A stretch of DNA of 64,000 nucleotides from Luteolibacter sp. Y139 (lineage in GTDB: Bacteria > Verrucomicrobiota > Verrucomicrobiia > Verrucomicrobiales > Akkermansiaceae), in the NCBI RefSeq assembly GCF_038066715.1, contig NZ_JBBUKT010000006.1, positions 186,001 through 250,000 on the forward strand, written 5' to 3'. The notes under the pieces were generated by a model that saw only the letters and a program-made list of their open reading frames with translations, was not told the origin of the DNA and ran no database searches. Below are positions 25,868 to 34,647 of this stretch, piece by piece. The translations under genes were made by a program, and so were the position numbers. Each line of letters begins with the position of its first letter. Position 1 is the first letter of the stretch.

Positions 25868-27088
25868 TCAGCGGATTTCCACCGTCGCCCCGGGCCGGAT
25901 CAGGGTGGGGATGCGGATGGCATCCCAATTCGCGAGGCGGATGCAGCCGGCGCTGCGGGCGCGGCCGATCGTTTCCGGATCGGCGGTGCCGTGGAGGCCG
26001 ATGCCCGGCTTGCTGAGGCCATTCCAGATGATGCCCACCGGGCTGTTAGGGCCGGGCGGGATGTTCAGGGAGTCGCTACCGCGTTTGCCGGTCTCGAGCA
26101 GTGACTTGTCGTAGCGCCAGACCGGCAGCTCGACGCTGTTGTTGAGCTTCCACACGCCGTAGTGGATGAACTGCGGCTTGCCGGGTGTGATGGGGAAGGA
26201 GGCGACCAGCGCGTGATTCGCGACCGGAGCCTTCTTCGGCTTCACCAGCACGGGTTGGTTGGAAACGGTTTCTTCTTCGTCGATCACCAGCGCGGCTGGA
26301 GCGGCTTCGAAGATGCGGACCTGGTTCTTCTTGGTGTCCACCACCACGTGGCGTTCGGACATCGTGGGGTCGGCCTCGTAGCGCTTGCCGCTGATGCTTT
26401 CGATCAGGAAGGGCTTCACGTTTGGCACGATCAGGGTGCCGCCGGGCTTCACGCCCCAGGTGTTCTTGGCGCCATTGAGCTCGAGGATGAAATCGACGCT
26501 GGTGTGAAAGCGCTCCGACATGAACTCCGCGATGCTGCGGTAGCTCATCTGCTTGGCCTTCGCCTGGCCTGCGTGATCGTGGGAGAGTCCGCTATCCACC
26601 CACTTGGAGGCGATGTCGGGGACGAGGGCCGTCGCGAAGGCATTCGGCACGGCCTTGCGCGCGGCGGCCAGGACGGGGCCCATGTCATCCGCCTCGTGGC
26701 CGTGGATCTCATTCCACGAGGCCACTGCCTGGATGGTGAAGCGGCCGGGCTTGCCATCGACGACGCCGGGTCCGAAATTCGATTGGTCGAGGAAGACCTG
26801 GAGCCGGATTGCATCCTCGCCGGTCGGGAGATTCGCGATCGCCGGAGCGTCGGATTTCGAGCTCGGCTTGTGCTCCTGCATCTTCACCACGCCCGGGGCG
26901 ATCGGCGTGCACTGCGCGACGGGAGTCGGGGCGGAGGCCGGAGTGGCAGGCGCGGGCGGAGGGGTAACTTTCTCTTTGGGCGTGATTTCCGACGGATCCA
27001 CGGGCAGGGCGCGCAGGGGGTCGGCATTGGACGAGAGAGCAGTGGCAAGTAGGGCGGCGGCGACGGAATTCCGGAACATCTTCGGCAA
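25868..27088 (-). CDS. L,D-transpeptidase (YkuD domain) with peptidoglycan-binding region
   Basis: L,D-transpeptidases form 3-3 crosslinks or attach proteins to peptidoglycan. The 406-aa protein has a signal sequence (MFRNSVAAALLATALSSNA) and a Pro-rich linker. A peptidoglycan-binding-like segment (LQVFLDQSNFGPGVVDGKPG) is followed by a LysM-like stretch (YRSIAEFMSERFHTSVDFIL) and a C-terminal YkuD domain with the catalytic signature HGTADPETIGRARSAGCIRL, in which Cys382 is the nucleophile. An ATG three codons downstream (27079) is an equally good start. No close partner gene; it lies just upstream of the tRNA region. Confidence 0.9.
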   Translation of the reverse strand: MPKMFRNSVAAALLATALSSNADPLRALPVDPSEITPKEKVTPPPAPATPASAPTPVAQCTPIAPGVVKMQEHKPSSKSDAPAIANLPTGEDAIRLQVFLDQSNFGPGVVDGKPGRFTIQAVASWNEIHGHEADDMGPVLAAARKAVPNAFATALVPDIASKWVDSGLSHDHAGQAKAKQMSYRSIAEFMSERFHTSVDFILELNGAKNTWGVKPGGTLIVPNVKPFLIESISGKRYEADPTMSERHVVVDTKKNQVRIFEAAPAALVIDEEETVSNQPVLVKPKKAPVANHALVASFPITPGKPQFIHYGVWKLNNSVELPVWRYDKSLLETGKRGSDSLNIPPGPNSPVGIIWNGLSKPGIGLHGTADPETIGRARSAGCIRLANWDAIRIPTLIRPGATVEIR

Positions 27089-27294
27089 GTTTGAAGGTCG
27101 GGACAGAGGGAGTATTTCAGATTTCTTCCTGATGTCACGCGGGGAAGCCTAACGGTTGGAGAGGGGTGGCTGCGCCGTGGCGGTTCCGAAACTTCACGGG
27201 TCGCGCGCCCTTCGTGAAAGCCGCGGAATTCTGGTTAAATTCCGCATTGCCAAACGAAAAAGGTCCGCCTAGCTTGCGCGCCCCGACGCCGAAG

Positions 27295-27365
27295 AGCCCC
27301 TTGGTGTAATGGTAACACTACGGATTTTGATTCCGTCTTTCCAGGTTCGAGTCCTGGGGGGGCTG
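27295..27365 (+). tRNA. tRNA-Gln (anticodon TTG)
   Basis: A complete cloverleaf is visible: acceptor AGCCCCT/GGGGGCT, anticodon arm ACGGA-TTTTGAT-TCCGT with anticodon TTG, and T arm CCAGG-TTCGAGT-CCTGG. The discriminator is G at 27365 and CCA is not encoded. It is nearly identical to the next tRNA. Confidence 0.95.
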
Positions 27366-27505
27366 CTCTGTCGAGCGACACTCTCTAGTCAGTCCTGAGC
27401 ACGACAGATTTTGATCTCGGGTGTTCGAGGTGGACGGCGACAAAAGCGACATTTCCCTGTTGCCAAGGTTGGTCGATTACCTAGTTTCGGCGCGCCTTAA
27501 GCAAG

Positions 27506-27576
27506 AGCCCCTTGGTGTAATGGTAACACTACGGATTCTGATTCCGTCTTTCCAGGTTCGAGTCCTGGGGGGGCTG
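27506..27576 (+). tRNA. tRNA-Gln (anticodon CTG)
   Basis: The cloverleaf is the same as in the preceding gene, with anticodon loop TTCTGAT, so the anticodon is CTG. The 71 nt differ from the first tRNA at a single base, the first anticodon position. The copy lies exactly 211 bp downstream, which points to a duplication followed by a wobble-base change. CCA is not encoded. Confidence 0.95.
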
Positions 27577-27911
27577 CTCTTTCCTCACCACCCCGGGCAT
27601 GAAGGAAAAAGGGAGAAGAGTTCGTGGCCACTCTGAGTGGACCTTAAGAAGGAACGAACTCAACCACCGGGGCCGCCTCATCGATTTGGGAGGCGCGGTT
27701 CTTTTGGCAGCCTTACTTCCGTTTTCTCCGAGCCTGCAGCCACATGGCCTGCTCGAACGAAAAGGCCCCTCCCGGTGGGAGGACCGGAAGGGGCGTAGCT
27801 GAAGCACAACAATGAAGTAACAAACGATGTGCACCGGAAGCGGACCGGGCACGATGTCATGATGGCAGGAAAGCTGCCTGCGGCCATCACGTGATCGCGT
27901 GGCGATCTTGC
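27577..27911. other. Gene-free stretch between tRNA-Gln and the histidine kinase
   Basis: No credible gene is seen. It contains a stem CCGCCTC/GAGGCGCGG followed by TTCTTTT near 27672-27707, which may end the tRNA transcript. It also contains the minus-strand terminator candidate at 27762-27795 and the palindrome ATCACGTGAT at 27886-27895. Confidence 0.5.
27762..27795 (-). terminator. Terminator candidate after the histidine kinase
   Basis: Read on the minus strand, GCCCCTTCC pairs with GGGAGGGGC (one G-T pair) and is followed by CTTTTCG. It lies about 115 nt downstream of the histidine kinase stop. Confidence 0.55.
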
Positions 27912-29075
27912 TTACTTCGCGAGAGGAAAGGAGATGCGGAAGATGGCTCCTTCACCGGGCGGGCTGACGAGGCGGACGCTGCCGCCTTCTTCATCCACGA
28001 GGCGCTTCACGATCGAGAGGCCGAGGCCGGTGGAGGCTTCGCCACCGGTGGGGCAGGCGGTCATGCGGGCGTAGCGGGAGAAGATCTTCGGCAGGTCCTC
28101 GACGGCGAAGCCGGGGCCGGTATCGGAGACCTCGAAGCCGGCTTCATCCTGATCGAGGATCCACTCCAAGCGCACGGTGCCGCCGGGAGGGGTGAACTTG
28201 ATCGCGTTGCTGAGGAGATTGTCGGCGACGCGTTCGATGACCCATTCGGCGGCGGCCAGCTGGACGAGCGGGATGCCGTTGCGGTGGCCGAGCGTCAGTC
28301 CTTTGCTTGCCGCTGCCGGACGATGGCGTTCGAGGACGTTGGAAAGGACCGCGTGGAGGTCCTGGCAGCGGGGCTCTTGCCGGTCGCGGCGGGCGAGTGA
28401 GTCGACCAGGCGCGAGGCTTGATCGCTGGATTCGCCCAAGGCTTCCACCAGAGGGACCAGCTCGCGGGGCATGCGATCGGAGCGCTCCTTGAGGAGGTTG
28501 GTGGCCATCTTGATGCCGGCCAGCGGTGACTTGAGATCGTGGATGACCACCTCCAGCGAGCTCTTCTCGCGATGGCGTGAAATCAGCAGCTCGATTTGAC
28601 CGGCGACGAGTGCGGTGAAGTCGCGAACGGCCTCGATTTCCTGCTCCGTCCAATCGCGCGGGCGAGTGTCGATCACACAGAAGGCGCCGAAGAGATGATC
28701 GTCCGAGCCGGCCAAGGGGAAGCCGAGGTAGGCGAGCACGCCGAGGTCGGTGACGGCACCATTTCCGGACACGCGGGGGTCGAGGCGGGCGTCGCGGATA
28801 ATGAGAGGGCGGCCTTCATTGACGGCGTGCTGGCAGAAGGAGTGGCTCAGGGGCGTCTCGCGGGATTGGTCGACGGGTGCGGGCAGACCGCAGGCGCCGG
28901 CGAAGACCTGGCGGTCGGCATCGACGAGGGAAACTAGGCACACGGGCACGTCCAGCACGCGCGCGGCTAGGGAGGTGATTCGCTCGAATTCCGGCTGGGG
29001 TCTGCCTTCGAGCAGACCGCTGGAATGGAGCGCTTCCAGCCGGGCTGGATCGGAAACCAGGGGAGGTGGTGTCAT
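27912..29075 (-). CDS. GAF-domain sensor histidine kinase
   Basis: The 387-aa protein has no transmembrane segment, so it is a cytoplasmic sensor. An N-terminal GAF domain (ITSLAARVLDVPVCLVSLVD, SHSFCQHAVNEGRPLIIRDA, LGVLAYLGFPLAG) is followed by a HisKA region with the phosphorylated His in VIHDLKSPLAGI. The HATPase domain has N-box ADNLLSNAIKFTPPGG, G1 VSDTGPGF and G2 TGLGLSIVKRL. No response regulator gene is adjacent, so it is an orphan kinase. I start it at the ATG at 29075 (MTPPPLVSDPARLEAL, the usual start of GAF kinases of this kind); an upstream start at 29117 would add 14 residues. Confidence 0.88.
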   Translation of the reverse strand: MTPPPLVSDPARLEALHSSGLLEGRPQPEFERITSLAARVLDVPVCLVSLVDADRQVFAGACGLPAPVDQSRETPLSHSFCQHAVNEGRPLIIRDARLDPRVSGNGAVTDLGVLAYLGFPLAGSDDHLFGAFCVIDTRPRDWTEQEIEAVRDFTALVAGQIELLISRHREKSSLEVVIHDLKSPLAGIKMATNLLKERSDRMPRELVPLVEALGESSDQASRLVDSLARRDRQEPRCQDLHAVLSNVLERHRPAAASKGLTLGHRNGIPLVQLAAAEWVIERVADNLLSNAIKFTPPGGTVRLEWILDQDEAGFEVSDTGPGFAVEDLPKIFSRYARMTACPTGGEASTGLGLSIVKRLVDEEGGSVRLVSPPGEGAIFRISFPLAK

Positions 29076-29140
29076 TCGCGCGCTAGGCTTGGTAGCGCGG
29101 CGGGCTTGCGGGGGCAAGAACGGGTTGATTGGCGATTCGC

Positions 29141-32100
29141 CTAGAACCCACCCTCCACGAACTCAACACGCCAGAAGCGCTTAGCTTCGCCTACGGTGGC
29201 GGGCTGGGTGAAGACGAGTGGGGCACCGGTGCCGTCGCGTGTTTCGACGAGGGCCCAGCTGGTGAGGTTGGTGCTGCTCCAGAGGCGATAGGACCAGCTT
29301 GGCTCGGAGGCGACGGTGATGCTGACCTGGGTGTGGTCGTTGCTGAAGGCGACGCGTGGCTGGGGCTTGTGGGCGAAGTAGGCGGCGGCGTCCCACTCGA
29401 GCACGGACATGCGGTCGGCGGTATTGGCGGGTGGGGTGTAGCCTTCGCCCTCCGATGCCTGATAGAGGAAGTGAAGCTGCCGCTCGCGGTCCCAGAGCTC
29501 GTTGTCGATGATCGGCTCGAAGTTGCCGAGATTTTCGTGGGTGAGGTCGAACTCGATCCACACCTGACGGTCGGGATCTTCGGCCTTTGGCAGGCTGTGA
29601 ACGATGGTGATGCCATTGTCGCCAGAGTCATCGCGGTAGGCGACGATGATGCGGTCCTGGTCATCATTCACCACGACGGGGCGACCGAGGTCGCGGACGA
29701 AGGTTTCGCTGTAGCGGGTGCCGGTGGGGTCGTTGGTGCGATTGGAGACGGTGCGCGTCTGCCACGTGCCATTGTCGTGGCGGAAGACGACCATATACTG
29801 GCGGCGGAAGTTGCCGCTGGCGGTGAGCGGGGCCCACCAGGTGGCGGTGACGGGATTGCCGGAGCGATCGAGGCAGGTGCTGGCCTGATTGATGAGGCTG
29901 GAGCCTTCCGGGATGTTGACGATGGTTTCGGCACGGGTCGCTTCCACGCCGCTCTCCGCATCGCGGGAGATCGGGAGGGAATAGGGCGTGCCATCGAAGC
30001 GCTGCCACGTCTTGCCAGCGTCGGTGGAGCGGCCGAAGCACATCATGTTATTCGTCTGGTAGCCGGCGAAGCCGCCGGGCGAGCCGGGGGCTCCGGGGCC
30101 ATTGGTGGGCAGGTAGCGCCAGGACCAAGTGAGGATCAGGTCGTCGCCGTCCGGGCCGCCGAGCTGTGGCATGTTCAGATAGGCATTGTAGTCATAGGCC
30201 GGTGCCCAAGTGCCCTTGATGAAGGGGGCCTGAACGCCGCCGTTCTGGTGGACCGGGGTCCAGGTGTGGGTGGCGGTGTCCCAGCGGGTGATGAAGGTCT
30301 CGCCATTTCCCGAGGCGATCTCGCGGAAGACGAACAGCAGGTCGCCATCCGGCAGCTTCAGGAACTGCGGGTAGGTCACGGTGTTCTCGCTGCCACTCAT
30401 GGGGCCGTCTGGGCCAAGAACAATCGGCGCGGTGCCAGTGACAGGCGTGGTACTACGGGCATAGTGGAAGGCATCTCCGTGCATGCCCCACGACACGTGC
30501 ATGTAGCCCTCTCCATCGATGCCGTAGCTGATGACATCGTGGCCATCGGTGATGGTGTTCGCGGTGTAGGGCTGGCGGAAGATTTCCCATTTTGAAGACC
30601 CCAAGGTACGACGACCGATCCAGATGGTGTTATTGAACTGGGCGTTCGCGTCGTACTGGTGACGGCCATACCAGGTGATGAACTGCTGGTTGCCGACGGT
30701 CTTCAACGATGAGCGGACGAAGGCGACGGTATTGATCGCGGAGGCACCCGCGTAGCCGAAGTCGCTGGTGGCGTGGTCGCCGTCATCGACCGGCACCAGG
30801 GTGACGGCGGTTCCGGGAGGACGCGACCACGCGTCGGAGGGATTGGTGCCGGCGATGCGTTCCTGGAGATTGCTGAAGCCATCGCCATCCGGATCCGCTC
30901 CCCCATTGAGCGAAAGAGTGCCGAAGTTCGATTGCTCCCAAGAATCGGGCAGGAAGTCGGCGTCGGTGTCCGCGGCGGTCGATGCGCGGTTGTTGGGTGC
31001 AGAACCGTGGGCCAGTTCCGCGGCGGTGGTTTCGCCATCGCCGTCCGGGTCGCCATTGGGACCTTGGGAAAGGTCGCCGAAGTAGCGGATCTCAAGGGCA
31101 TCCGCCAAGGCGTCCGCGTCGGTGTCCGTCGGAGTGGAGTTGGGATTGAAGGGATTGCTGCCGGCCTGGTATTCGGCGAGGTCGGTGGCGCTGTCGTTGT
31201 CGTAGTTCGCTCCGCCGAGGCCGGACAACTCGGCGAGGGTCGGTGCGTAGAGCAGCTCCCAGGCATCGGGGAGCAAGTCGTGGTCGGTATCGGTGACGAG
31301 ATCGATCGGCTGGAAGAGGAATTGATCCGCGCCGCGGGCGACCTTGCTGATGCGGACCTCGTCGATGAGGCCGAGCAGGCCCTCGGTGGAGTTGCCTGTT
31401 AGACGCGCCTCATTGCCAATGACCAGCGGGCCGGTCACGCTGCCGGTGGTGCTCTCCGTCGTGGAGCTGCCGATGAGATTGGCGGCGGACACCGAGGCAT
31501 CCATCAGGGTCCAATAGAGCCGGGTGGCGGTGCCATCGTAGGTGACGGCGACGTGATACCAGTTGGCCGCATTGAACGCGTGGGTGCCGGTGGTAGGGAT
31601 GGTTGCGGTGGCCGCAGCACCCGCGGTGGCGATGAAATTGAACTCCAACTGGCCGGTGGAGCTGACGCGAAACTGGAAGCCGCGCGCGGCGAGGGCGCTA
31701 TCCGTGCAGGCGATTTCCCGCTGGGTGCCGGTGATGGAGGGGAGCTTGACCAAGGCCTCGATGGTGAAAGCGCCGTCGGTGCCGGCGAAGGACGATTGGG
31801 CCACCGCATCCGGGCAGGTGGTGGCGGTGCCGACCTGAAAGCCGCCGCTGTTATTTGTGTCCAGGCCGATGCCGAGATTGGCGGCGGAGATGTTGGCGGC
31901 GGTGCCGAAGGCGGAAGGGCCCGTTGCGCCCAGCACGGCGGTGCTCGCTGGCTGGGGATTGGTGGCGTGATTGAGCAGGGTGGCTCCGTCGAAGGCGATG
32001 GCGGAGCGGCCGCCCGAGACCGCATTGGCTGCCACCGAGGCACCGGCGGCTTCATTAAAATGGAACAGGTGCACCGTATCGGCATCCACGACATAGGGAC

Positions 32101-32164
32101 CAATAATGGTCGCATGCACGGGAAGCACGGCGAGGAACGGAAGCAGACGGGCGACGGACGTCAT
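29141..32164 (-). CDS. Secreted LamG / calcium-binding-repeat / BNR-4 protein, possible polysaccharide lyase relative
   Basis: The 1007-aa exported protein starts with a signal peptide (MTSVARLLPFLAVLPVHA). A LamG-like domain follows (VHLFHFNEAAGASVAANAVS, FTIEALVKL, YHVAVTYDGTATRLYW, GLIDEVRISKVARG). Residues about 295-455 form Asp-rich thrombospondin-3/EF-like repeats (DTDHDLLPDAWEL, DPDGDGETTAAEL, DPDGDGFSNLQER). The C-terminal half is a BNR-4-type propeller (FITWYGRHQYDANAQFNNTI, HVSWGMHGDAFHYAR, DLILTWSWRYLPTN). From memory, BNR-4 folds include the PL24/PL25 ulvan lyases, so a role in degrading a marine-type polysaccharide is possible but not shown; catalytic residues were not matched. 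The ATG at 32164 precedes the signal peptide. Confidence 0.8.
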   Translation of the reverse strand: MTSVARLLPFLAVLPVHATIIGPYVVDADTVHLFHFNEAAGASVAANAVSGGRSAIAFDGATLLNHATNPQPASTAVLGATGPSAFGTAANISAANLGIGLDTNNSGGFQVGTATTCPDAVAQSSFAGTDGAFTIEALVKLPSITGTQREIACTDSALAARGFQFRVSSTGQLEFNFIATAGAAATATIPTTGTHAFNAANWYHVAVTYDGTATRLYWTLMDASVSAANLIGSSTTESTTGSVTGPLVIGNEARLTGNSTEGLLGLIDEVRISKVARGADQFLFQPIDLVTDTDHDLLPDAWELLYAPTLAELSGLGGANYDNDSATDLAEYQAGSNPFNPNSTPTDTDADALADALEIRYFGDLSQGPNGDPDGDGETTAAELAHGSAPNNRASTAADTDADFLPDSWEQSNFGTLSLNGGADPDGDGFSNLQERIAGTNPSDAWSRPPGTAVTLVPVDDGDHATSDFGYAGASAINTVAFVRSSLKTVGNQQFITWYGRHQYDANAQFNNTIWIGRRTLGSSKWEIFRQPYTANTITDGHDVISYGIDGEGYMHVSWGMHGDAFHYARSTTPVTGTAPIVLGPDGPMSGSENTVTYPQFLKLPDGDLLFVFREIASGNGETFITRWDTATHTWTPVHQNGGVQAPFIKGTWAPAYDYNAYLNMPQLGGPDGDDLILTWSWRYLPTNGPGAPGSPGGFAGYQTNNMMCFGRSTDAGKTWQRFDGTPYSLPISRDAESGVEATRAETIVNIPEGSSLINQASTCLDRSGNPVTATWWAPLTASGNFRRQYMVVFRHDNGTWQTRTVSNRTNDPTGTRYSETFVRDLGRPVVVNDDQDRIIVAYRDDSGDNGITIVHSLPKAEDPDRQVWIEFDLTHENLGNFEPIIDNELWDRERQLHFLYQASEGEGYTPPANTADRMSVLEWDAAAYFAHKPQPRVAFSNDHTQVSITVASEPSWSYRLWSSTNLTSWALVETRDGTGAPLVFTQPATVGEAKRFWRVEFVEGGF

Positions 32165-32256
32165 GGAATTCCCACCATGCACCCGCTTTTCCCAGTTCTG
32201 AAAGACAAGCCGCCAATCTCCCCCCTAAAGGGGAACGGGGCCGCGTGGAAAGAATG

Positions 32257-32288
32257 AGGCCGAATCCGCCCCCCGACGGATTCGGCCT
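32257..32288 (-). terminator. Terminator after the YciF-like gene
   Basis: A 12-bp perfect stem AGGCCGAATCCG (32257-32268) and CGGATTCGGCCT (32277-32288) lies 40 nt downstream of the YciF-like stop. The minus strand continues CATTCTTTCC, so the T-run is imperfect. Confidence 0.75.
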
Positions 32289-32328
32289 GTTTGGGTGTAC
32301 ACCACACTACTTCCAGCCGGAAATCTTG

Positions 32329-32832
32329 CTATGCAGCGGCGGCCTCATTGACCCCCCGCTTGAACATTCCCCCCATTGCAATGCCCGTCAACGTGTCATC
32401 TGCTTCATTTTCAGCGGTCAATGATTCGAGGAGAGCATGGGCGTCATCCTCGAATTCGAGGCATTCCGCAAAGGCGTGGGCGGTTCCGTAGGCGGCGATC
32501 TCGTAGTGTTCGATGCGATTCATCGATGCGATCAGCACTGCATCCCGGACGCTGCCCGGGGTGGCTCGGTCCATGCGCCGCTTGGTCTCTTTGATCAGGC
32601 CCCGCATCGCCTCACATTGCTCGCCGCCGGCGTTCAGTCCGTGTTGGAGGAAGAGTTCCTGAAGGGTGGCTCGTTGCTCGCGGCCTTGGCCTAGTTGGCC
32701 GTTGAGTGTCCTGCGCAGCTTGTCGTCAGTGGCGCGGCGGGCCAATTCGGGGAGCGCGGCGACCAGCTGGGATTTGGCACTGAAAAGGTCGCGAAGTTGA
32801 TCGTAGTAGAGCTGTTCGAGATTCGTTGTCAT
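32329..32832 (-). CDS. Ferritin-like DUF892 (YciE/YciF family) protein
   Basis: This 167-aa all-helical protein matches the DUF892/YciF ferritin-like family: LEQLYYDQLRDLFSAKSQLV, ALPELARRATDDKLR, RMDRATPGSVRDAVLIASMN and IEHYEIAAYGTAHAFAE. The E-x-x-H residues of the last motif are typical di-iron ligands. YciF proteins are linked to stress responses. The ATG at 32832 gives the family start MTTNLEQLYYDQL; a longer in-frame start (32943) adds an unrelated Pro-rich stretch. A strong hairpin terminator follows. Confidence 0.88.
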   Translation of the reverse strand: MTTNLEQLYYDQLRDLFSAKSQLVAALPELARRATDDKLRRTLNGQLGQGREQRATLQELFLQHGLNAGGEQCEAMRGLIKETKRRMDRATPGSVRDAVLIASMNRIEHYEIAAYGTAHAFAECLEFEDDAHALLESLTAENEADDTLTGIAMGGMFKRGVNEAAAA

Positions 32833-33020
32833 GGCTTCGAGGGGTTGCTGGGGGATAGGGTGCAGCCCCTGTGCCGCGAATCCAAAGGACTGATAATCAG
32901 AGGTCGGATACCCTGGTGGTGAATTATGCAATGCATCGTGCAATCCCTAAAAAAGCCTACTTGTGGCAACTTGCACCCGTTTGGTCGCATCTGTTGGAAG
33001 CATGCCGGATTTCTGGCTTT

Positions 33021-33048
33021 TTGAGCCGTTAGACCCGGCACCTATTCT
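33021..33048 (+). promoter_or_regulatory. Sigma-70-like promoter candidate for the MFS gene
   Basis: TTGAGC (33021-33026) and TATTCT (33043-33048) are separated by 16 bp. Transcription would start only a few bases before the ATG at 33058, so the mRNA may be leaderless. No Shine-Dalgarno sequence is visible. Confidence 0.35.
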
Positions 33049-33057
33049 AAATCGCCC

Positions 33058-34368
33058 ATGGAAACCCAAATCCTGACGGAAGCCGAACAGCGTGCGGTGA
33101 TTTCGAAAATCACCTGGCGGCTGATTCCGCTGCTCTTCGTCTGCTACATCGTCGCCTACATTGACCGGATCAATGTCGGCTTCGCAAAGGAGCATCTGGA
33201 GCCGGTGCTGGGCGTGGACCCCAAGATCTTCGGCGAGGTGTTCGGGACTGGGGCGGGTCTGTTCTTCATCGGTTACTTCCTGTTCGAGGTGCCGAGCAAT
33301 CTGGCGCTGCAGAAGTTCGGGGCGCGGCTGTGGATTGCCCGGATCATGGTGGTCTGGGGGATCGTCTCGCTGGGCTTCATGTTCCTGAACGGGAAGACTT
33401 CGTTTTATGTGATGCGCTTCCTGCTGGGGGCGGCGGAGGCGGGCTTCTTCCCGGGAATCATCCTCTACCTGACCTTCTGGTATCCGGCGAAGGAGCGGGC
33501 AAAGACGGTTGCGCTATTCGCGCTCGGTGGCATCGCGGCGGGGATCGTGGGCTCGCCACTTTCGGGAGCGCTTCTCAAGATGAATGGGATTCTGGGCATC
33601 GAGGGGTGGCGATGGATGTTCTTTCTGGAGGCGATCCCGGCGATTGTGCTCGGGGTGGTGGTGTTCGTGTGGCTGCCGAATGGTCCATCGGACGTGAAGT
33701 GGCTGCAGGGTCGCGAGAAGGAGTGGCTCCAGAAGACGCTGGCGGCGGAGGCGGTCGAATCACCGGGAGTGAAATACCGGCTGGTGGACGCCTTCTCTGA
33801 TCTTCGCGTATGGCTGCTGTGTTTGCTTTACTTCCTCGTGAACGTGGCCGGCTACGGGTACGAGTTCTGGGCACCGTCGCTGCTGAAGACCTTGTTTCCG
33901 AAGGCGGATAGCCTGGAGCTCGGGCTGTGGAATACGCCGGCGTATGTGGCGGCGGGCGTGGCGATGCTGATGGTGGGCCGTCATTCCGACCGGACGGGTG
34001 AGCGGCGCTTTCACGTGGCCGTTCCGGCTGCGATCGCTGCATGCGGAGCGGTGCTGGGAGCCTTCGCGGGGAATCCGTGGCTGGGAATGCTCGGGATGGT
34101 GATCCTGCTCGCTGGCCAGAAGTCGACGCTGGGACCCTTTTGGGCGCTCGGCACCGCGGCGCTTCGCGGCACGGCGGCAGCGGGGGGCATCGCGCTCATC
34201 AATTCAACGGGCAATCTCGGCGGCTACTTCGGCCCGAAGATCGTGGGCATGATCAAGGATCAGACCGGTGGCAAGGACACGGCGGTATTGCTCTTCCTCG
34301 GAGGAGCACTGCTGCTGCTGGGAGGGCTGGCATTGATCCTCCAGCCAGCGCGTAAGGCGAGTCTCTAA
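33058..34368 (+). CDS. MFS transporter, anion:cation symporter (ACS) family
   Basis: This 436-aa carrier has about 12 transmembrane helices. It has the ACS-family N-terminus (ITWRLIPLLFVCYIVAYIDR then INVGFAK), GYFLFEVPSNLALQKFGAR in TM2-loop 2, and MRFLLGAAEAGFFPGIILYL. ACS members take up organic anions such as tartrate, glucarate, hexuronates or phthalate derivatives; the substrate is not predictable. No catabolic genes are linked. The stop codon overlaps one copy of the TCTAACAG motif. Confidence 0.88.
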   Translation: METQILTEAEQRAVISKITWRLIPLLFVCYIVAYIDRINVGFAKEHLEPVLGVDPKIFGEVFGTGAGLFFIGYFLFEVPSNLALQKFGARLWIARIMVVWGIVSLGFMFLNGKTSFYVMRFLLGAAEAGFFPGIILYLTFWYPAKERAKTVALFALGGIAAGIVGSPLSGALLKMNGILGIEGWRWMFFLEAIPAIVLGVVVFVWLPNGPSDVKWLQGREKEWLQKTLAAEAVESPGVKYRLVDAFSDLRVWLLCLLYFLVNVAGYGYEFWAPSLLKTLFPKADSLELGLWNTPAYVAAGVAMLMVGRHSDRTGERRFHVAVPAAIAACGAVLGAFAGNPWLGMLGMVILLAGQKSTLGPFWALGTAALRGTAAAGGIALINSTGNLGGYFGPKIVGMIKDQTGGKDTAVLLFLGGALLLLGGLALILQPARKASL

Positions 34369-34388
34369 CAGGACCCTCTAACAAAAGG

Positions 34389-34430
34389 AGGCGCGGACCG
34401 TGTTCCCCCCCAGGAATCCGATCCGCGCCT
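34389..34430. terminator. Hairpin terminator candidate between MFS gene and hydrolase
   Basis: AGGCGCGGA (34389-34397) pairs with TCCGCGCCT (34422-34430) around a loop with a run of C. It lies 21 nt after the MFS stop. The minus strand has CCTTTTGT after the stem, so it could act in either direction. Confidence 0.55.
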
Positions 34431-34647
34431 TGAGTTAACTGGGACCACCTCGACCTCAGCCAGTGGAAATTCCCCCCGGAATTCAGCACCGGCACCGAAG
34501 TCGATTCAGTTTCCAGCTTCGTTCGCCCCGCGAACGGGGCAAACGCTCCGCGCAAAATGCCATAAATCGAAGAATTCCGAAGGATTGAGTGCCCGCTAAA
34601 TCGGCCACTTGATCCCAAAATCGGACAAGGTGGAATAGACGAGGGCG

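Noticed and set aside
29129-30595. A 488-codon plus-strand frame opposite the BNR-4 gene
   Set aside because: Composition is typical of an antisense shadow, rich in Gly, Ala and Val with no recognisable domain.
34441-34647. Small RNA in the gap between the MFS and hydrolase genes
   Set aside because: Only short GC hairpins such as GTTCG/CGAAC are present and no promoter-terminator pair could be made out.
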